Of a stretch of DNA of 40,317 bases, positions 26,970 to 35,640 are shown in pieces. How positions within the stretch are numbered: the first letter of the stretch is position 1; every line of letters begins with the position of its first letter. Below the pieces are notes generated by a model that saw only the letters and a list, made by a program, of their open reading frames with translations, was not told the DNA's origin and searched no databases. A program made the position numbers and the translations under genes. Origin of the DNA: Ectothiorhodospiraceae bacterium (GTDB taxonomy: Bacteria; Pseudomonadota; Gammaproteobacteria; Nitrococcales; Aquisalimonadaceae); contig SLCE01000089.1 of NCBI GenBank assembly GCA_007125985.1, positions 1 to 40,317 on the forward strand, read 5' to 3'.

Positions 26970-29479
26970 TGCTGCGGGCCAGTCTGCGTTACCTATTGCG
27001 GCACCCCTGGCAACTGGCCCTGTCCCTGCTGGGCGTTGCGCTGGGGGTGGCTGTGGTGGTGGCGGTGGATCTGGCCAATCAGAGCGCGGGCCAGGCCTTC
27101 AATCTCTCCGCCCAGAGTCTGACGGGGCGCACCACGCACCAGGTGCTGGGCGGTCCTCAGGGCATTCCGGAATCCTGGTATGTGGAACTGCGCACCCGGC
27201 ACGGCGTGCGGCAGGCCGCACCGGTGATCGAAGGCGAGGCGCGCCTGGCCGGTCAGCCCGGCCGCAGTCTGCGCCTGCTGGGGGTGGATCCGCTGGCTGA
27301 AGGCCAGTTCCGGGAAAGTTTCGGCGGCCTGGCGGGGGAGCAACCCCTGATCCGGCTGATGAGCCAGCCGGATCAGCTTGCGCTGCTGGATGCGGATCTG
27401 GCGGAGTTGGGACTTGCCCCGGGGGATCGCATCCGGCTGGAACTGGCCGGGCGGGAACACGACCTCAACGTGGCCGCGGCGCTGCGCCCGGAGCGGGAGC
27501 TGGATGCCCGCGGTTTGCGCGACGTGGCCGTCATGGATATCGGTGCGGCGCAGGAGTTGCTGGGCCGTGCCGGCTGGCTGGACCGGGTTGACCTGATGCT
27601 GGAGAGCGAGGCCCAGGTGGAGCAGCTGCGCGGGCTGCTGCCCGCGGACGCCCAGCTGCTGGAGGCCGAGGCGCGCAACGCCGCTCTGCAGCAGATGACC
27701 CGGGCTTTCCAGCTCAACCTCACCGCTTTCAGTCTGTTGGCCCTGATGGTGGGGGCGTTCCTGATCTTCAACACCATGACGTTCTCCGTGGTGCAGCGGC
27801 GTCAGCTGTTGGGGTTACTGCGTGCGGTGGGCGTGACCCGTGGGCAGATCTTCGGCCTGGTGATTTTTGAGGCGCTGCTCATCGGCCTGCTGGGAACCCT
27901 GGCCGGCATCGCCCTGGGCTTGGCCATCAGCCATGTGCTGCTGGATCTGGTGGGGCGCACCATCAACGACCTGTATTTCATGCTCAGCATCTCCGAACTG
28001 GCGCTTTCACCCTGGTCGTTGGCCAAGGGCCTGCTGCTGGGGGTGGGGATGACCCTGGTGGCCGCGCTGAGCCCGGCGCTGGAGGCCACGGGGACACCGC
28101 CGCGGGCGGCCCTGAGCCGCGCGGTACTGGAACAGGGCGTACGTGCCCGGCTGCCGTGGCTGGCGGGCGCGGGGCTGATACTGGTGTCGCTGGGTGTGGG
28201 GCTATTGGCCCTGGTGGGCGGCCTTGTTCCGGCCTTTGCCGGACTGTTTCTGATGATTCTCGGCTGGGCGCTGGTGGTGCCGCTGGCCATGTGCTGGCTG
28301 GTGCGCTTGCTGGCGCCATTGTTGGGGAGGCTGGCGGGTCTGCCTGGACGCATGGCGGCCCGCGGTGTGGAGGCCGGCCTGTCGCGCACCAGCATCGCGG
28401 CAGCGGCGCTGATGGTGGCGGTGTCCGCCGTGGTCGGGGTGGGCACCATGGTGGACAGCTTCCGCGCCACGTTCTCCCAGTGGCTGGATGCCACCCTGCG
28501 GGCGGATGTGTACGTGTCCGTGCCGGGGAACGGCGCGTTGCTGCCGGAAGCGGTGGAGGCGCTGATAGAGACCGATGGCGTGGCCTACTGGAGCACGGCC
28601 CGCTACGGTCGGGTGGGGTCCGGCGAACAACGCCATCGTCTGCGTGTCTTCCACCTGCCGGCCACCGCGGAGGACGCATTCCGCTTTCGCTCCGGTGATC
28701 CGGAGGCCGCCTGGAGCGCATTCCGTGACGGGGATGCGGTGTTCGTCACCGAACCCTTCGCCTATCACCAGCAACTGCAGGTGGGGGATACGCTGCTGCT
28801 GGCCACCCCGGAGGGCGAGCGCCCGTTCCAGGTGGCGGCCGTGGTCTATGACTACAGCACCAGCGAGGGGGCGGTGATGATGAGCCGGGAAACCTATGAC
28901 CGGCTCTGGGATGATCCAATAGTCAATTCGGTGGGCCTGTACGGCCCGCCGGGAACGGACGCCGACGCCCTGGTCCAGCGGTTGCGCCAGCGAACAGGCG
29001 ACATGCAGCCCCTGCGCTACCGTTCCAATCTCGAGCTGCGGCGCCTGTCCCTGCAGGTGTTCGATCAGACCTTCACCATCACCCAGGTGCTGCGGATGCT
29101 GGCCATGCTGGTGGCCGTGGTGGGGGTGCTCAGCGCGCTGATGGCCCTGGCGCTGGAGCGGGCCCGGGAATACGCTGTGATGCGTGCCACCGGCTTCACT
29201 CCGGGCCAGATCCAGGGGTTGATTGTCGGGCAGAACGCGCTGGTGGGTGGTATCGCCGGCCTGCTGGCCCTGCCGCTGGGGCTGGCGCTCTCCGCAGCGC
29301 TGATCCTGGTGATCAACCAGCGCTCTTTCGGTTGGACCATGCAGGTCCAGGTGTCCGCCGAGGTGTTACTGCAGGCCGGCGCGCTGGCGTTGTTGGCGGC
29401 GGTACTGGCCGGCTTGTACCCGGCCTGGCGCATGAGTCGTACATCGCCGGCGCTGGCCCTGCGGGAGGATGCCGCATGA
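26969..29479 (+). CDS. Large FtsX-type ABC permease (AttF/AttG-like, two FtsX domains)
   Basis: An 836-residue permease. A first membrane segment at about 15-38 is followed by a long periplasmic MacB-type domain. Then come three membrane segments of the first FtsX domain (about 245-365), two or more hydrophobic helices in the middle (about 390-450) and another near 470-490. A second periplasmic domain follows and a second FtsX domain ends the protein (about 700-830), with the closing AGLYPAWRMSRTSPALALRE. Two FtsX domains in one chain mean that a single chain could replace a permease pair. The gene overlaps its ATPase by one base and the next gene by four. Confidence 0.9.
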   Translation: MLRASLRYLLRHPWQLALSLLGVALGVAVVVAVDLANQSAGQAFNLSAQSLTGRTTHQVLGGPQGIPESWYVELRTRHGVRQAAPVIEGEARLAGQPGRSLRLLGVDPLAEGQFRESFGGLAGEQPLIRLMSQPDQLALLDADLAELGLAPGDRIRLELAGREHDLNVAAALRPERELDARGLRDVAVMDIGAAQELLGRAGWLDRVDLMLESEAQVEQLRGLLPADAQLLEAEARNAALQQMTRAFQLNLTAFSLLALMVGAFLIFNTMTFSVVQRRQLLGLLRAVGVTRGQIFGLVIFEALLIGLLGTLAGIALGLAISHVLLDLVGRTINDLYFMLSISELALSPWSLAKGLLLGVGMTLVAALSPALEATGTPPRAALSRAVLEQGVRARLPWLAGAGLILVSLGVGLLALVGGLVPAFAGLFLMILGWALVVPLAMCWLVRLLAPLLGRLAGLPGRMAARGVEAGLSRTSIAAAALMVAVSAVVGVGTMVDSFRATFSQWLDATLRADVYVSVPGNGALLPEAVEALIETDGVAYWSTARYGRVGSGEQRHRLRVFHLPATAEDAFRFRSGDPEAAWSAFRDGDAVFVTEPFAYHQQLQVGDTLLLATPEGERPFQVAAVVYDYSTSEGAVMMSRETYDRLWDDPIVNSVGLYGPPGTDADALVQRLRQRTGDMQPLRYRSNLELRRLSLQVFDQTFTITQVLRMLAMLVAVVGVLSALMALALERAREYAVMRATGFTPGQIQGLIVGQNALVGGIAGLLALPLGLALSAALILVINQRSFGWTMQVQVSAEVLLQAGALALLAAVLAGLYPAWRMSRTSPALALREDAA

Positions 29480-30633
29480 AGCGTTGGGTGGCACTACCAC
29501 TGGTAATGCTGGTGCTTGTGGCGGGCTGGTGGCTGTGGCCGTCGCCGCCCGGATCCCCCGATGCAAGCGGCCAGACCCAGTCTGTTACCCGCTTCCTGTC
29601 CGGCGAAGAGGCGGCCGAGGGCTATGCCCGCATCACGGGACCCGAAGCGTTGGAATTCCCCCGGGACCACGGGGCGCACCCGGGCTACCGTCACGAATGG
29701 TGGTACATCACCGGGCAGCTGGAAACGGCCCAGGGCCGGCATTTCGGCTACCAGATCACTTTTTTCCGTTTTAATCTGGACCCCGACGCGCCCGAGCGTA
29801 CGTCCGACTGGGGAACGAACCAGGTTTGGATGGCGCACCTGGGCCTGACCGACACCGACGGCGGACGCTTCCATCATCGGGAGCGCTTCTCCCGCGGCGG
29901 CGACATTGGGCTGGCCGGGGCCGCGGTGGACCCGTTCCGGGTATGGCTGGACGACTGGCGACTGGACGGAGCAGCCGGCCCGGACATCATGCCGCTGCGC
30001 CTGCAGGCTGCGGACGACGGGCTGGCGCTGGACCTGCATCTCGATGCGCTGAAGCCGCTGGTGTTGCAGGGGGAGGCCGGCTACAGCCAGAAGGGGCCGG
30101 ATCCGGGAAATGCGTCGCGCTATTTCTCCTACACACGACTGGCCACCGACGGGGAACTGATCCTGGACGGCGAGCGCTTTCGCGTCAGCGGCCTGAGCTG
30201 GATGGACCGGGAATGGGGGAGCAGCGTGCTGAGCGAAGGCCAAACCGGTTGGAACTGGTTCTCGCTCCAGCTCGATGACCAGACCGAGATCATGTACTAC
30301 ATCCTGCGCCTGGATGACGGCGCAATCGCCCCCCGCTCCAAGGGACTGTTCGTGGCCGCGGACGGCAGCAGCCAGGTGCTGCAAACCCAGGATGTGGAGC
30401 TGGAGGAAACCCGCCACTGGGATAGCCCACTGGGTGATGCCCGCTACCCCGTGGCCTGGCGCCTGCGAATCCCCTCCCGCGACCTGCAGCTGGAGATCGA
30501 GGCGGTGCTGGATGACCAGGAGCTGCGCACAGGATTCCGCTACTGGGAGGGGGCCGTGCGCATTCGCGGCGCGCGGGATGGAGAGCCCGTGGCCGGTGGT
30601 GGCTACGCTGAGCTGACCGGCTACGCGGAATGA
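29476..30633 (+). CDS. AttH/CrtC-like lipocalin-domain protein, exported
   Basis: A 385-residue protein with an N-terminal signal or anchor segment (KRWVALPLVMLVLVAGWWLW), followed by two lipocalin-like beta-barrel domains of the AttH/CrtC family. HEWWYITGQLET near residue 75 and LSWMDREWGSS near 240 are the family marks. The CrtC name comes from carotenoid hydratase, but no carotenoid genes are present. The order ATPase-permease-lipocalin matches AttE-AttFG-AttH. The ATG at 29476 overlaps the permease stop (ATGA). The protein probably sits in the periplasm and handles a hydrophobic cargo moved by the transporter; this is inference. Confidence 0.87.
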   Translation: MKRWVALPLVMLVLVAGWWLWPSPPGSPDASGQTQSVTRFLSGEEAAEGYARITGPEALEFPRDHGAHPGYRHEWWYITGQLETAQGRHFGYQITFFRFNLDPDAPERTSDWGTNQVWMAHLGLTDTDGGRFHHRERFSRGGDIGLAGAAVDPFRVWLDDWRLDGAAGPDIMPLRLQAADDGLALDLHLDALKPLVLQGEAGYSQKGPDPGNASRYFSYTRLATDGELILDGERFRVSGLSWMDREWGSSVLSEGQTGWNWFSLQLDDQTEIMYYILRLDDGAIAPRSKGLFVAADGSSQVLQTQDVELEETRHWDSPLGDARYPVAWRLRIPSRDLQLEIEAVLDDQELRTGFRYWEGAVRIRGARDGEPVAGGGYAELTGYAE

Positions 30634-30641
30634 TCAGCGGA

Positions 30642-30666
30642 AATTCGTCGTTTCAGACGACGAATT
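30642..30666 (+). terminator. Hairpin at the end of the ABC/AttH operon
   Basis: A perfect 10-bp inverted repeat, AATTCGTCGT at 30642-30651 and ACGACGAATT at 30657-30666, with a five-base loop, begins eight bases after the stop codon. No T run follows, so it is either a Rho-type end with a stabilising hairpin or an operator. It is unusually A/T-rich at its ends for this window. Confidence 0.5.
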
Positions 30667-30769
30667 GCGGCCGTCCGGCCACGGATCATGAGGGAAGCGG
30701 AAGGCGCACAGCTGCGCGTCCTCCGAGCCACGCCCTGGCGTATCAGGAGCTGTCTTGAAGTTGCCGGGG

Positions 30770-30790
30770 CCGGAGCATCGGTTGCTCCGG
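30770..30790 (+). promoter_or_regulatory. Hairpin in front of the EthD-gene ribosome site
   Basis: CCGGAGCA at 30770-30777 and TGCTCCGG at 30783-30790 form a perfect 8-bp inverted repeat with a five-base loop. It ends six bases before the GAAGAGG ribosome site of the EthD-domain gene. It could be an operator of the local regulator or a leader hairpin. The stretch 30667-30769 has nothing else that I can name. Confidence 0.4.
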
Positions 30791-30807
30791 TTCCCGAAGA
30801 GGTCCAC

Positions 30808-31236
30808 ATGATCAAGCTCGTCTACTGTGTCAGAAAGCGAAAGGACATGTCGCAGGCGGCGTTTTCCAGGTATTGGCTGGAGCGGCATGGGCCGCTGGTG
30901 CGAAGCCTTGCGGAGGCGCTGGGAGCGCGGAGATACGTCCAGAGTCACACCATTGAGCCGGAGATGAACGATGCGCTGCTCAAATCCCGGGGGCTGAGCG
31001 AGCCGTATGATGGTATCACCGAACTCTGGTGGGATGACATTGAGCGCTACAAGGCAACGGCCCATTCGCCGGCAGCCCGGGAAGCGCGCCGGGCATTGCT
31101 GGAGGACGAAGCCAATTTCATCGACTTCGCCCAGTCCCGGATCTTTCTCACTCAGGAACACATGATCTTTGATCTGCCGGCGGAGCATCAGCGCCCGGGG
31201 TCTGTGGACCATGGTGGGGAGACATCATGTACCTGA
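30808..31236 (+). CDS. EthD-domain protein (dimeric alpha-beta barrel)
   Basis: A 142-residue protein of the EthD family, small ferredoxin-like barrels that accompany degradation enzymes. MIKLVYCVRKRKDMSQAAFS and FSRYWLERHGPLVRSLAEAL are the family motifs (strand 1 and the W-x-x-x-H-G-P segment). The ATG at 30808 has AGAGG upstream; the frame before it is not protein-like. The last 10 bases overlap the start of the acyl-CoA ligase gene, so the two are coupled. Function within a pathway is unknown; EthD of the ethyl tert-butyl ether pathway is required but has no defined reaction. Confidence 0.85.
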   Translation: MIKLVYCVRKRKDMSQAAFSRYWLERHGPLVRSLAEALGARRYVQSHTIEPEMNDALLKSRGLSEPYDGITELWWDDIERYKATAHSPAAREARRALLEDEANFIDFAQSRIFLTQEHMIFDLPAEHQRPGSVDHGGETSCT

Positions 31237-32783
31237 CCCAATTCCTTCACAAGTCCCTGCGAGAGTGTCCCGACGCCACCATGACGGTGTTTGGTAACCG
31301 GCGCCAGACCTGCACCGAGTTCACCTCCCGGGTGGCCCGTGCGGCGAGCGTGCTGCAGTCGCATGGACTGGCGGCAGGAGATCGGGTGGGCATGCTGTCG
31401 CTGAATTCTGATCGCTACCTGGAGTTCTTTTTCGGAACGCTTTGGGCTGGCGGCGTGATCAATCCCATCAATATTCGTTGGAGTCCTTCGGAAATCGCCT
31501 ATTCGCTGGATGACTGCGACACCCGGATCCTGCTGGTTGATTCCGCATTCAGTGGTCTGGTGGAAGCGATCCGCGAACAGTCTGACGCCTTGCAGACGGT
31601 GCTCTACGTGGGCGACGACGGGGTGCCGTCCGGCCTGCTGGACTACGAGTCGATGGTTCAGCAGGCCTCGGAGGTTCCGGATGCCATGCGCGGTGGCGAC
31701 GACCTGGCCGGCGTGTTCTACACCGGTGGCACCACCGGCAAACCCAAGGGCGTCATGCTGAGCCATACCAACATCTATTCCGTGTCTCTTGGGACACTGG
31801 TCGCCGGCCCGCGCCCGGAACGTGCCGTGGGGCTACACGCCGCGCCCCTGTTCCATATCGGCGGAATTGGTCTGACCATCCAGCTGGCGGCGCGCCAGGG
31901 TAGCCACGTGGTGATCCCCCAGTTCGAACCAAAGGCGGTGCTGGATGCGATTGAGCGGGAAGCGGTTCAGGAGACCTTTCTCGTCCCCACCATGCTGGGG
32001 CGAGTGCTGGATGACCCTGAATTCGGGCAGCGCGACACCAGCAGCCTGGAAGTCGTGATCTACGGCGCGGCCCCCATCGATTCCTCGCTGCTGGACAAGG
32101 CCACGGCCGCCATTCCGGGGGCGTCCTTCATCCAGCTGTACGGCATGACCGAACTGTCGCCCGTGGCCACACTGCTGCCCGCCTGGTGTCACACGCCAGA
32201 GGGACGCAAGGCTGAAAAGCTCCTATCCGCCGGGCGTCCGATCCCCACGGCCGAGGTGCGCGTGGTGGATCCGGAGGGGCGTGATGTGCCCACGGGTGAG
32301 GTGGGGGAGATCGCCGTACGTGGTCCCACCGTTATGCAGGGCTACTGGGGCAAACCGGAACAGACCGCCGAGGCCTTACGCGATGGCTGGATGTATACCG
32401 GTGATGCGGGCCGGATGGATCACGATGGCTTCCTGTTCGTTGTCGACCGGCTGAAAGACATGATCGTCACCGGGGGTGAGAATGTTTACTCCGCCGAGGT
32501 TGAAGACGCCATTCTGAAGCACCCCAAGGTGCAGGCGTGCGCCGTGATCGGCGTACCGGATGAGGACTTCGGCGAGCGGGTCCATGCCGTGCTGGTTCTG
32601 CGCGGGGGGGAGCAATTGAGCCAGGAGGAGCTGTTCGCCCACTGCAGTTCACTGATCGGGCGCTACAAATGCCCGCGGAGCATGGAAGTGCGTGATGAGA
32701 TTCCCCTCTCCGCGGCTGGCAAGATGCTCAAGTACAAGCTCCGGGAGCCGTATTGGAAGGGCCGCGGCCGGAAGCTGGTCTGA
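31227..32783 (+). CDS. Acyl-CoA ligase (AMP-forming), medium/long-chain fatty-acid or aromatic acid type
   Basis: A 518-residue ANL-superfamily ligase that activates a carboxylic acid to its CoA ester. The P-loop is FYTGGTTGKPKGVMLSH near residue 167. A5 is QLYGMTELSP, A7 is GWMYTGDAGRMDHDGFLFVV and A8 is DRLKDMIVTGGENVYSAEVE. The catalytic lysine lies in AAGKMLKYKL near the end. The length and motifs fit the FadD-like/AlkK group. The substrate cannot be read from sequence. It is coupled to the EthD gene and followed by a terminator, then a MalT/AlkS-type regulator. Confidence 0.9.
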   Translation: MYLTQFLHKSLRECPDATMTVFGNRRQTCTEFTSRVARAASVLQSHGLAAGDRVGMLSLNSDRYLEFFFGTLWAGGVINPINIRWSPSEIAYSLDDCDTRILLVDSAFSGLVEAIREQSDALQTVLYVGDDGVPSGLLDYESMVQQASEVPDAMRGGDDLAGVFYTGGTTGKPKGVMLSHTNIYSVSLGTLVAGPRPERAVGLHAAPLFHIGGIGLTIQLAARQGSHVVIPQFEPKAVLDAIEREAVQETFLVPTMLGRVLDDPEFGQRDTSSLEVVIYGAAPIDSSLLDKATAAIPGASFIQLYGMTELSPVATLLPAWCHTPEGRKAEKLLSAGRPIPTAEVRVVDPEGRDVPTGEVGEIAVRGPTVMQGYWGKPEQTAEALRDGWMYTGDAGRMDHDGFLFVVDRLKDMIVTGGENVYSAEVEDAILKHPKVQACAVIGVPDEDFGERVHAVLVLRGGEQLSQEELFAHCSSLIGRYKCPRSMEVRDEIPLSAAGKMLKYKLREPYWKGRGRKLV

Positions 32784-32793
32784 ACCTCTGCCT

Positions 32794-32823
32794 GATCCGG
32801 GCCGTCCGATGACGGCCCGGATC
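32794..32823 (+). terminator. Terminator of the EthD/acyl-CoA ligase operon
   Basis: A perfect 13-bp inverted repeat, GATCCGGGCCGTC at 32794-32806 and GACGGCCCGGATC at 32811-32823, with a four-base loop, begins 11 bases after the ligase stop. The following CTTCCGTGCTTCTC is only moderately T-rich. Confidence 0.75.
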
Positions 32824-32850
32824 CTTCCGTGCTTCTCTGCAGCGCCATGG

Positions 32851-32878
32851 TGGTTGTCGCTATCAGCTGATGTACTAT
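32851..32878 (+). promoter_or_regulatory. Possible promoter of the MalT/AlkS-like regulator
   Basis: TACTAT at 32873-32878 is a fair -10 box, with a start near 32885 and a leader of about 30 bases. The -35 side (TGGTTG at 32851-32856, 16 bases away) is poor, so this may need an activator or be wrong. Confidence 0.3.
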
Positions 32879-32915
32879 AGGTAGCCCTTTTCAGAGCATC
32901 GAACGGCTCCTATCG

Positions 32916-35612
32916 GTGAGATCGCGCCAGCCGCCAGCCTTGGTATTGTCGAAACTCAAACCGCCGCTCCGTGCACCTTACCAGGTGTCCCGTTCGGCGG
33001 TGGTGGACCGTATTCTGGCCGCCCGCCATGGGCAACTGGTACTGGTGCGGGCGCCGGCCGGGTTCGGTAAGACCACCGTGATGCAGCAGGCCCGTGAAGC
33101 CCTGGTGGACGAGGGTGTGGCCACCGCGTGGCTGACAGTGGACCCGGCCGACAACGATGTGAACCGGTTTCTGGGTTTTCTCGCGGTGGCATTCGATGCC
33201 GTGGCCCCGGACAGTGGGGGCGAGGAAACACTGAGTGACCGTGCCACTGGAGAGCTGGCGCTGGAATTGCTGGACCAGGTAGCCGGCTGCCAGCAGCCGT
33301 TTTCGCTGTTCATCGATGACTTTGAAACGGTGCAGAATTCCACTGTGCTCGGGCTGGTGCGGGAACTGGTGGACCATCTGCCCGCCCATAGTCAACTGAT
33401 CATCGGTTCCCGCGCCGTGCCGGACCTGGGCTTTGGCCGCCTGCGTGCCCAGGGGCGCCTGCTGGAGATCGAGCCGCCGGACCTGCGGTTCAGTATTGAG
33501 GAGACCACGCGTTTTCTGCGGGAATGCCGGGGCCTGTCGTCGCTTGTCGAGGAGCATATCGCGAAGCTGCATAGCTCAACTGAAGGCTGGGCGGCAGCGT
33601 TATGGCTCGTGTCCATGGCGCTGGAGCGCCGCCCTGAGCCGGCTGCTTTCATCGACGGCTTTTCCGGCTCCTCCGCTGCCATCACCGATTACCTGGCGGA
33701 GGATGTGTTCGCCAACCTTCCGCAATCACTGCGCCTTTTTCTTTTGCGAACCAGTATTCTGCATCAGCTCCACGGGGACGTGTGTGATGCGGTGACTGGT
33801 GACCGCAAGGGTGGTGAGGTGCTGGCGGAGCTTCACCGGCGCAATCTCTTTGTCACCCCGCTGGATGAGGAACAGAGCTGGTTTCGCTACCACAGCCTGT
33901 TCAAGGATTTCCTCCGCAGCCAACTCGAGCGCACGCTGCCGGAGGAGATTCCCGCCTTGCACGCCGCCGCGGCCCGTTGGTACGGGGAACATGGACGTCC
34001 GGTGGCCGCTATTGAGCACGCACTGGCCTCCGGTCAGCTCGATGCAGCCCAGGAACTGTTATCCGACCACGCGGAGCGCCTGCTGCTTGAAGGCCGCTTC
34101 CGCCTCCTGAGTCGTTGGCTCACGGCCATGCCGTCGGATGCGCTTGATCAGCAGCCAAGGCTGAAACTTGTTCTGGTCTGGGCCCTGGCATTCTCCCGTG
34201 GCTACAAAGAAGCCATGAGCATTCTCCAGGACATGGACACGGATGCAGCTCTGGACGCGGAAACCCGGGCGCATATGTTATCTGTGCGCCCCATGCTGCT
34301 GACCATGATGGATCAGGTGGAGGCAGCCTACGAGGAAGCGCGGCACAATCTCACAGCGCTCACGCCAGGGGTGAATTTCCCCTACAGTATGCTGGCCAAC
34401 TCCTTCGCCTATCTGGCCATGGTTCGCGGACGCTATCAGGAAGCCTGCGACTTCCTGGAGGAGTCACGGCGCGCCCAGGAGGGCGGCGCCGGCCTGTTCA
34501 GCATGATCTATTCGGAGGTGGTTGAGGCCACCATCGATCTGCTGCAGGGACGGTTGCGGCAGGCCACCCACCGCTACCGGGCTGCAGCCGCCACGCGGCC
34601 TGGCCACGGGCGTTTCAACACCAACGGCAATGTGATGGCCGGCATCCCGCTGGCTGAAGTCCTCTATGAGACCAACCGCATTGACCAGGCAGAACGCCTG
34701 CTGGCGGTTTATGTTCCGTTGATCCGTGGTGTCCGTCTGCCGGATCAGATGATCAGTGCGCATGTGATCATGGCGCGGATCGCGGCCCTGAAGGGCGATC
34801 GGGATGCAGCATTCCAACTGCTGACCGAGTTGGAATATCTCGGCTACCAGGACCAGTTGCCGCGCGTGGTCGCCTCGGCAAAGCTGGAGCGTCTGCGTCA
34901 ATGTCTGGTGGCAGGCGACTACCATGGCGCCTCCGCGGAACTGGCGAAGACGCGGGACCGTGCGCTATGGAAACGGATAACCCACTACTCGTCGCTGGGG
35001 AACGATCTGGAAACCCTGACCCTGGCCCGCCTGCGCCTGCTGACCTATGGGCGTGCTCCGCAGCGCGCTATCGCCCCCTTGCGACAGGCGGTGGCGGAGA
35101 CAGAGCGTGGCCAGCGTTATCGCCGGGCGCTGAAGCTGCGCATGCTGCTGGCGGGTGCGTTGGACCGCGCCGGCCGTGCCGACGAGGCGTTGCAGGAATT
35201 GCACTCTGCTCTGCGTTTCGCCGCGCCCGAGGGGTTCATCCGAATTGCCCTGGATGAGGGTGAAGCGGTCATCAGCCTGATCCCGAAGTTTGCGGCGCGC
35301 CCGGAGTCGGCAGACCTCCCCGGGGACTATCTGCAGCGCTTAATTGATGCCAGCGGGGAGTCGGGTGGCGAGGCGCCCCCGGCGGTGGAACCGCTGCCGG
35401 AGACCAGGCTGGCCGAGCCGTTGACCCGCAAAGAGCAGCGGGTACTCGAGGAGTTGGCGGAAGGGCATTCCAACAGCGGTATCGCTCAGGTCCTGTTCGT
35501 CTCGGAGAGCACTGTGCGCACCCACCTGCGCAACATCTACGCAAAGCTCAACGCCAGCAATCGTACCGAAGCGGTGGCTATTGCCCGGCGGCTCGGGCTG
35601 GTGAAAGGCTAG
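32916..35612 (+). CDS. LuxR-family ATP-dependent regulator, MalT/AlkS type
   Basis: An 898-residue STAND-class transcription factor. The N-terminal ATPase has Walker A APAGFGKTT near residue 50 and Walker B FSLFIDDFETV near 133. A long helical-repeat (TPR-like) sensor region covers about 340-800, and a C-terminal LuxR helix-turn-helix lies at about 835-895 (LTRKEQRVLEELAEGHSNSG, then VSESTVRTHLRNIYAKL). Such proteins bind an inducer, use ATP to oligomerise and then activate nearby genes. The GTG start at 32916 is uncertain: no ribosome site is visible, and TTG codons at 32940 and 32946 are possible. The nearest named relatives by layout are MalT and AlkS; the adjacent acyl-CoA ligase favours an AlkS-like role. 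It converges with gshA across 28 bases. Confidence 0.88.
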   Translation: MRSRQPPALVLSKLKPPLRAPYQVSRSAVVDRILAARHGQLVLVRAPAGFGKTTVMQQAREALVDEGVATAWLTVDPADNDVNRFLGFLAVAFDAVAPDSGGEETLSDRATGELALELLDQVAGCQQPFSLFIDDFETVQNSTVLGLVRELVDHLPAHSQLIIGSRAVPDLGFGRLRAQGRLLEIEPPDLRFSIEETTRFLRECRGLSSLVEEHIAKLHSSTEGWAAALWLVSMALERRPEPAAFIDGFSGSSAAITDYLAEDVFANLPQSLRLFLLRTSILHQLHGDVCDAVTGDRKGGEVLAELHRRNLFVTPLDEEQSWFRYHSLFKDFLRSQLERTLPEEIPALHAAAARWYGEHGRPVAAIEHALASGQLDAAQELLSDHAERLLLEGRFRLLSRWLTAMPSDALDQQPRLKLVLVWALAFSRGYKEAMSILQDMDTDAALDAETRAHMLSVRPMLLTMMDQVEAAYEEARHNLTALTPGVNFPYSMLANSFAYLAMVRGRYQEACDFLEESRRAQEGGAGLFSMIYSEVVEATIDLLQGRLRQATHRYRAAAATRPGHGRFNTNGNVMAGIPLAEVLYETNRIDQAERLLAVYVPLIRGVRLPDQMISAHVIMARIAALKGDRDAAFQLLTELEYLGYQDQLPRVVASAKLERLRQCLVAGDYHGASAELAKTRDRALWKRITHYSSLGNDLETLTLARLRLLTYGRAPQRAIAPLRQAVAETERGQRYRRALKLRMLLAGALDRAGRADEALQELHSALRFAAPEGFIRIALDEGEAVISLIPKFAARPESADLPGDYLQRLIDASGESGGEAPPAVEPLPETRLAEPLTRKEQRVLEELAEGHSNSGIAQVLFVSESTVRTHLRNIYAKLNASNRTEAVAIARRLGLVKG

Positions 35613-35640
35613 TCCGGCCCCGGTCCCAAGGTTCTGCTGC

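Noticed and set aside
29476-30633. Carotenoid 1,2-hydratase (CrtC)
   Set aside because: The family name covers AttH-type proteins. No carotenoid gene is near, and the order ATPase-permease-lipocalin is that of Att systems.
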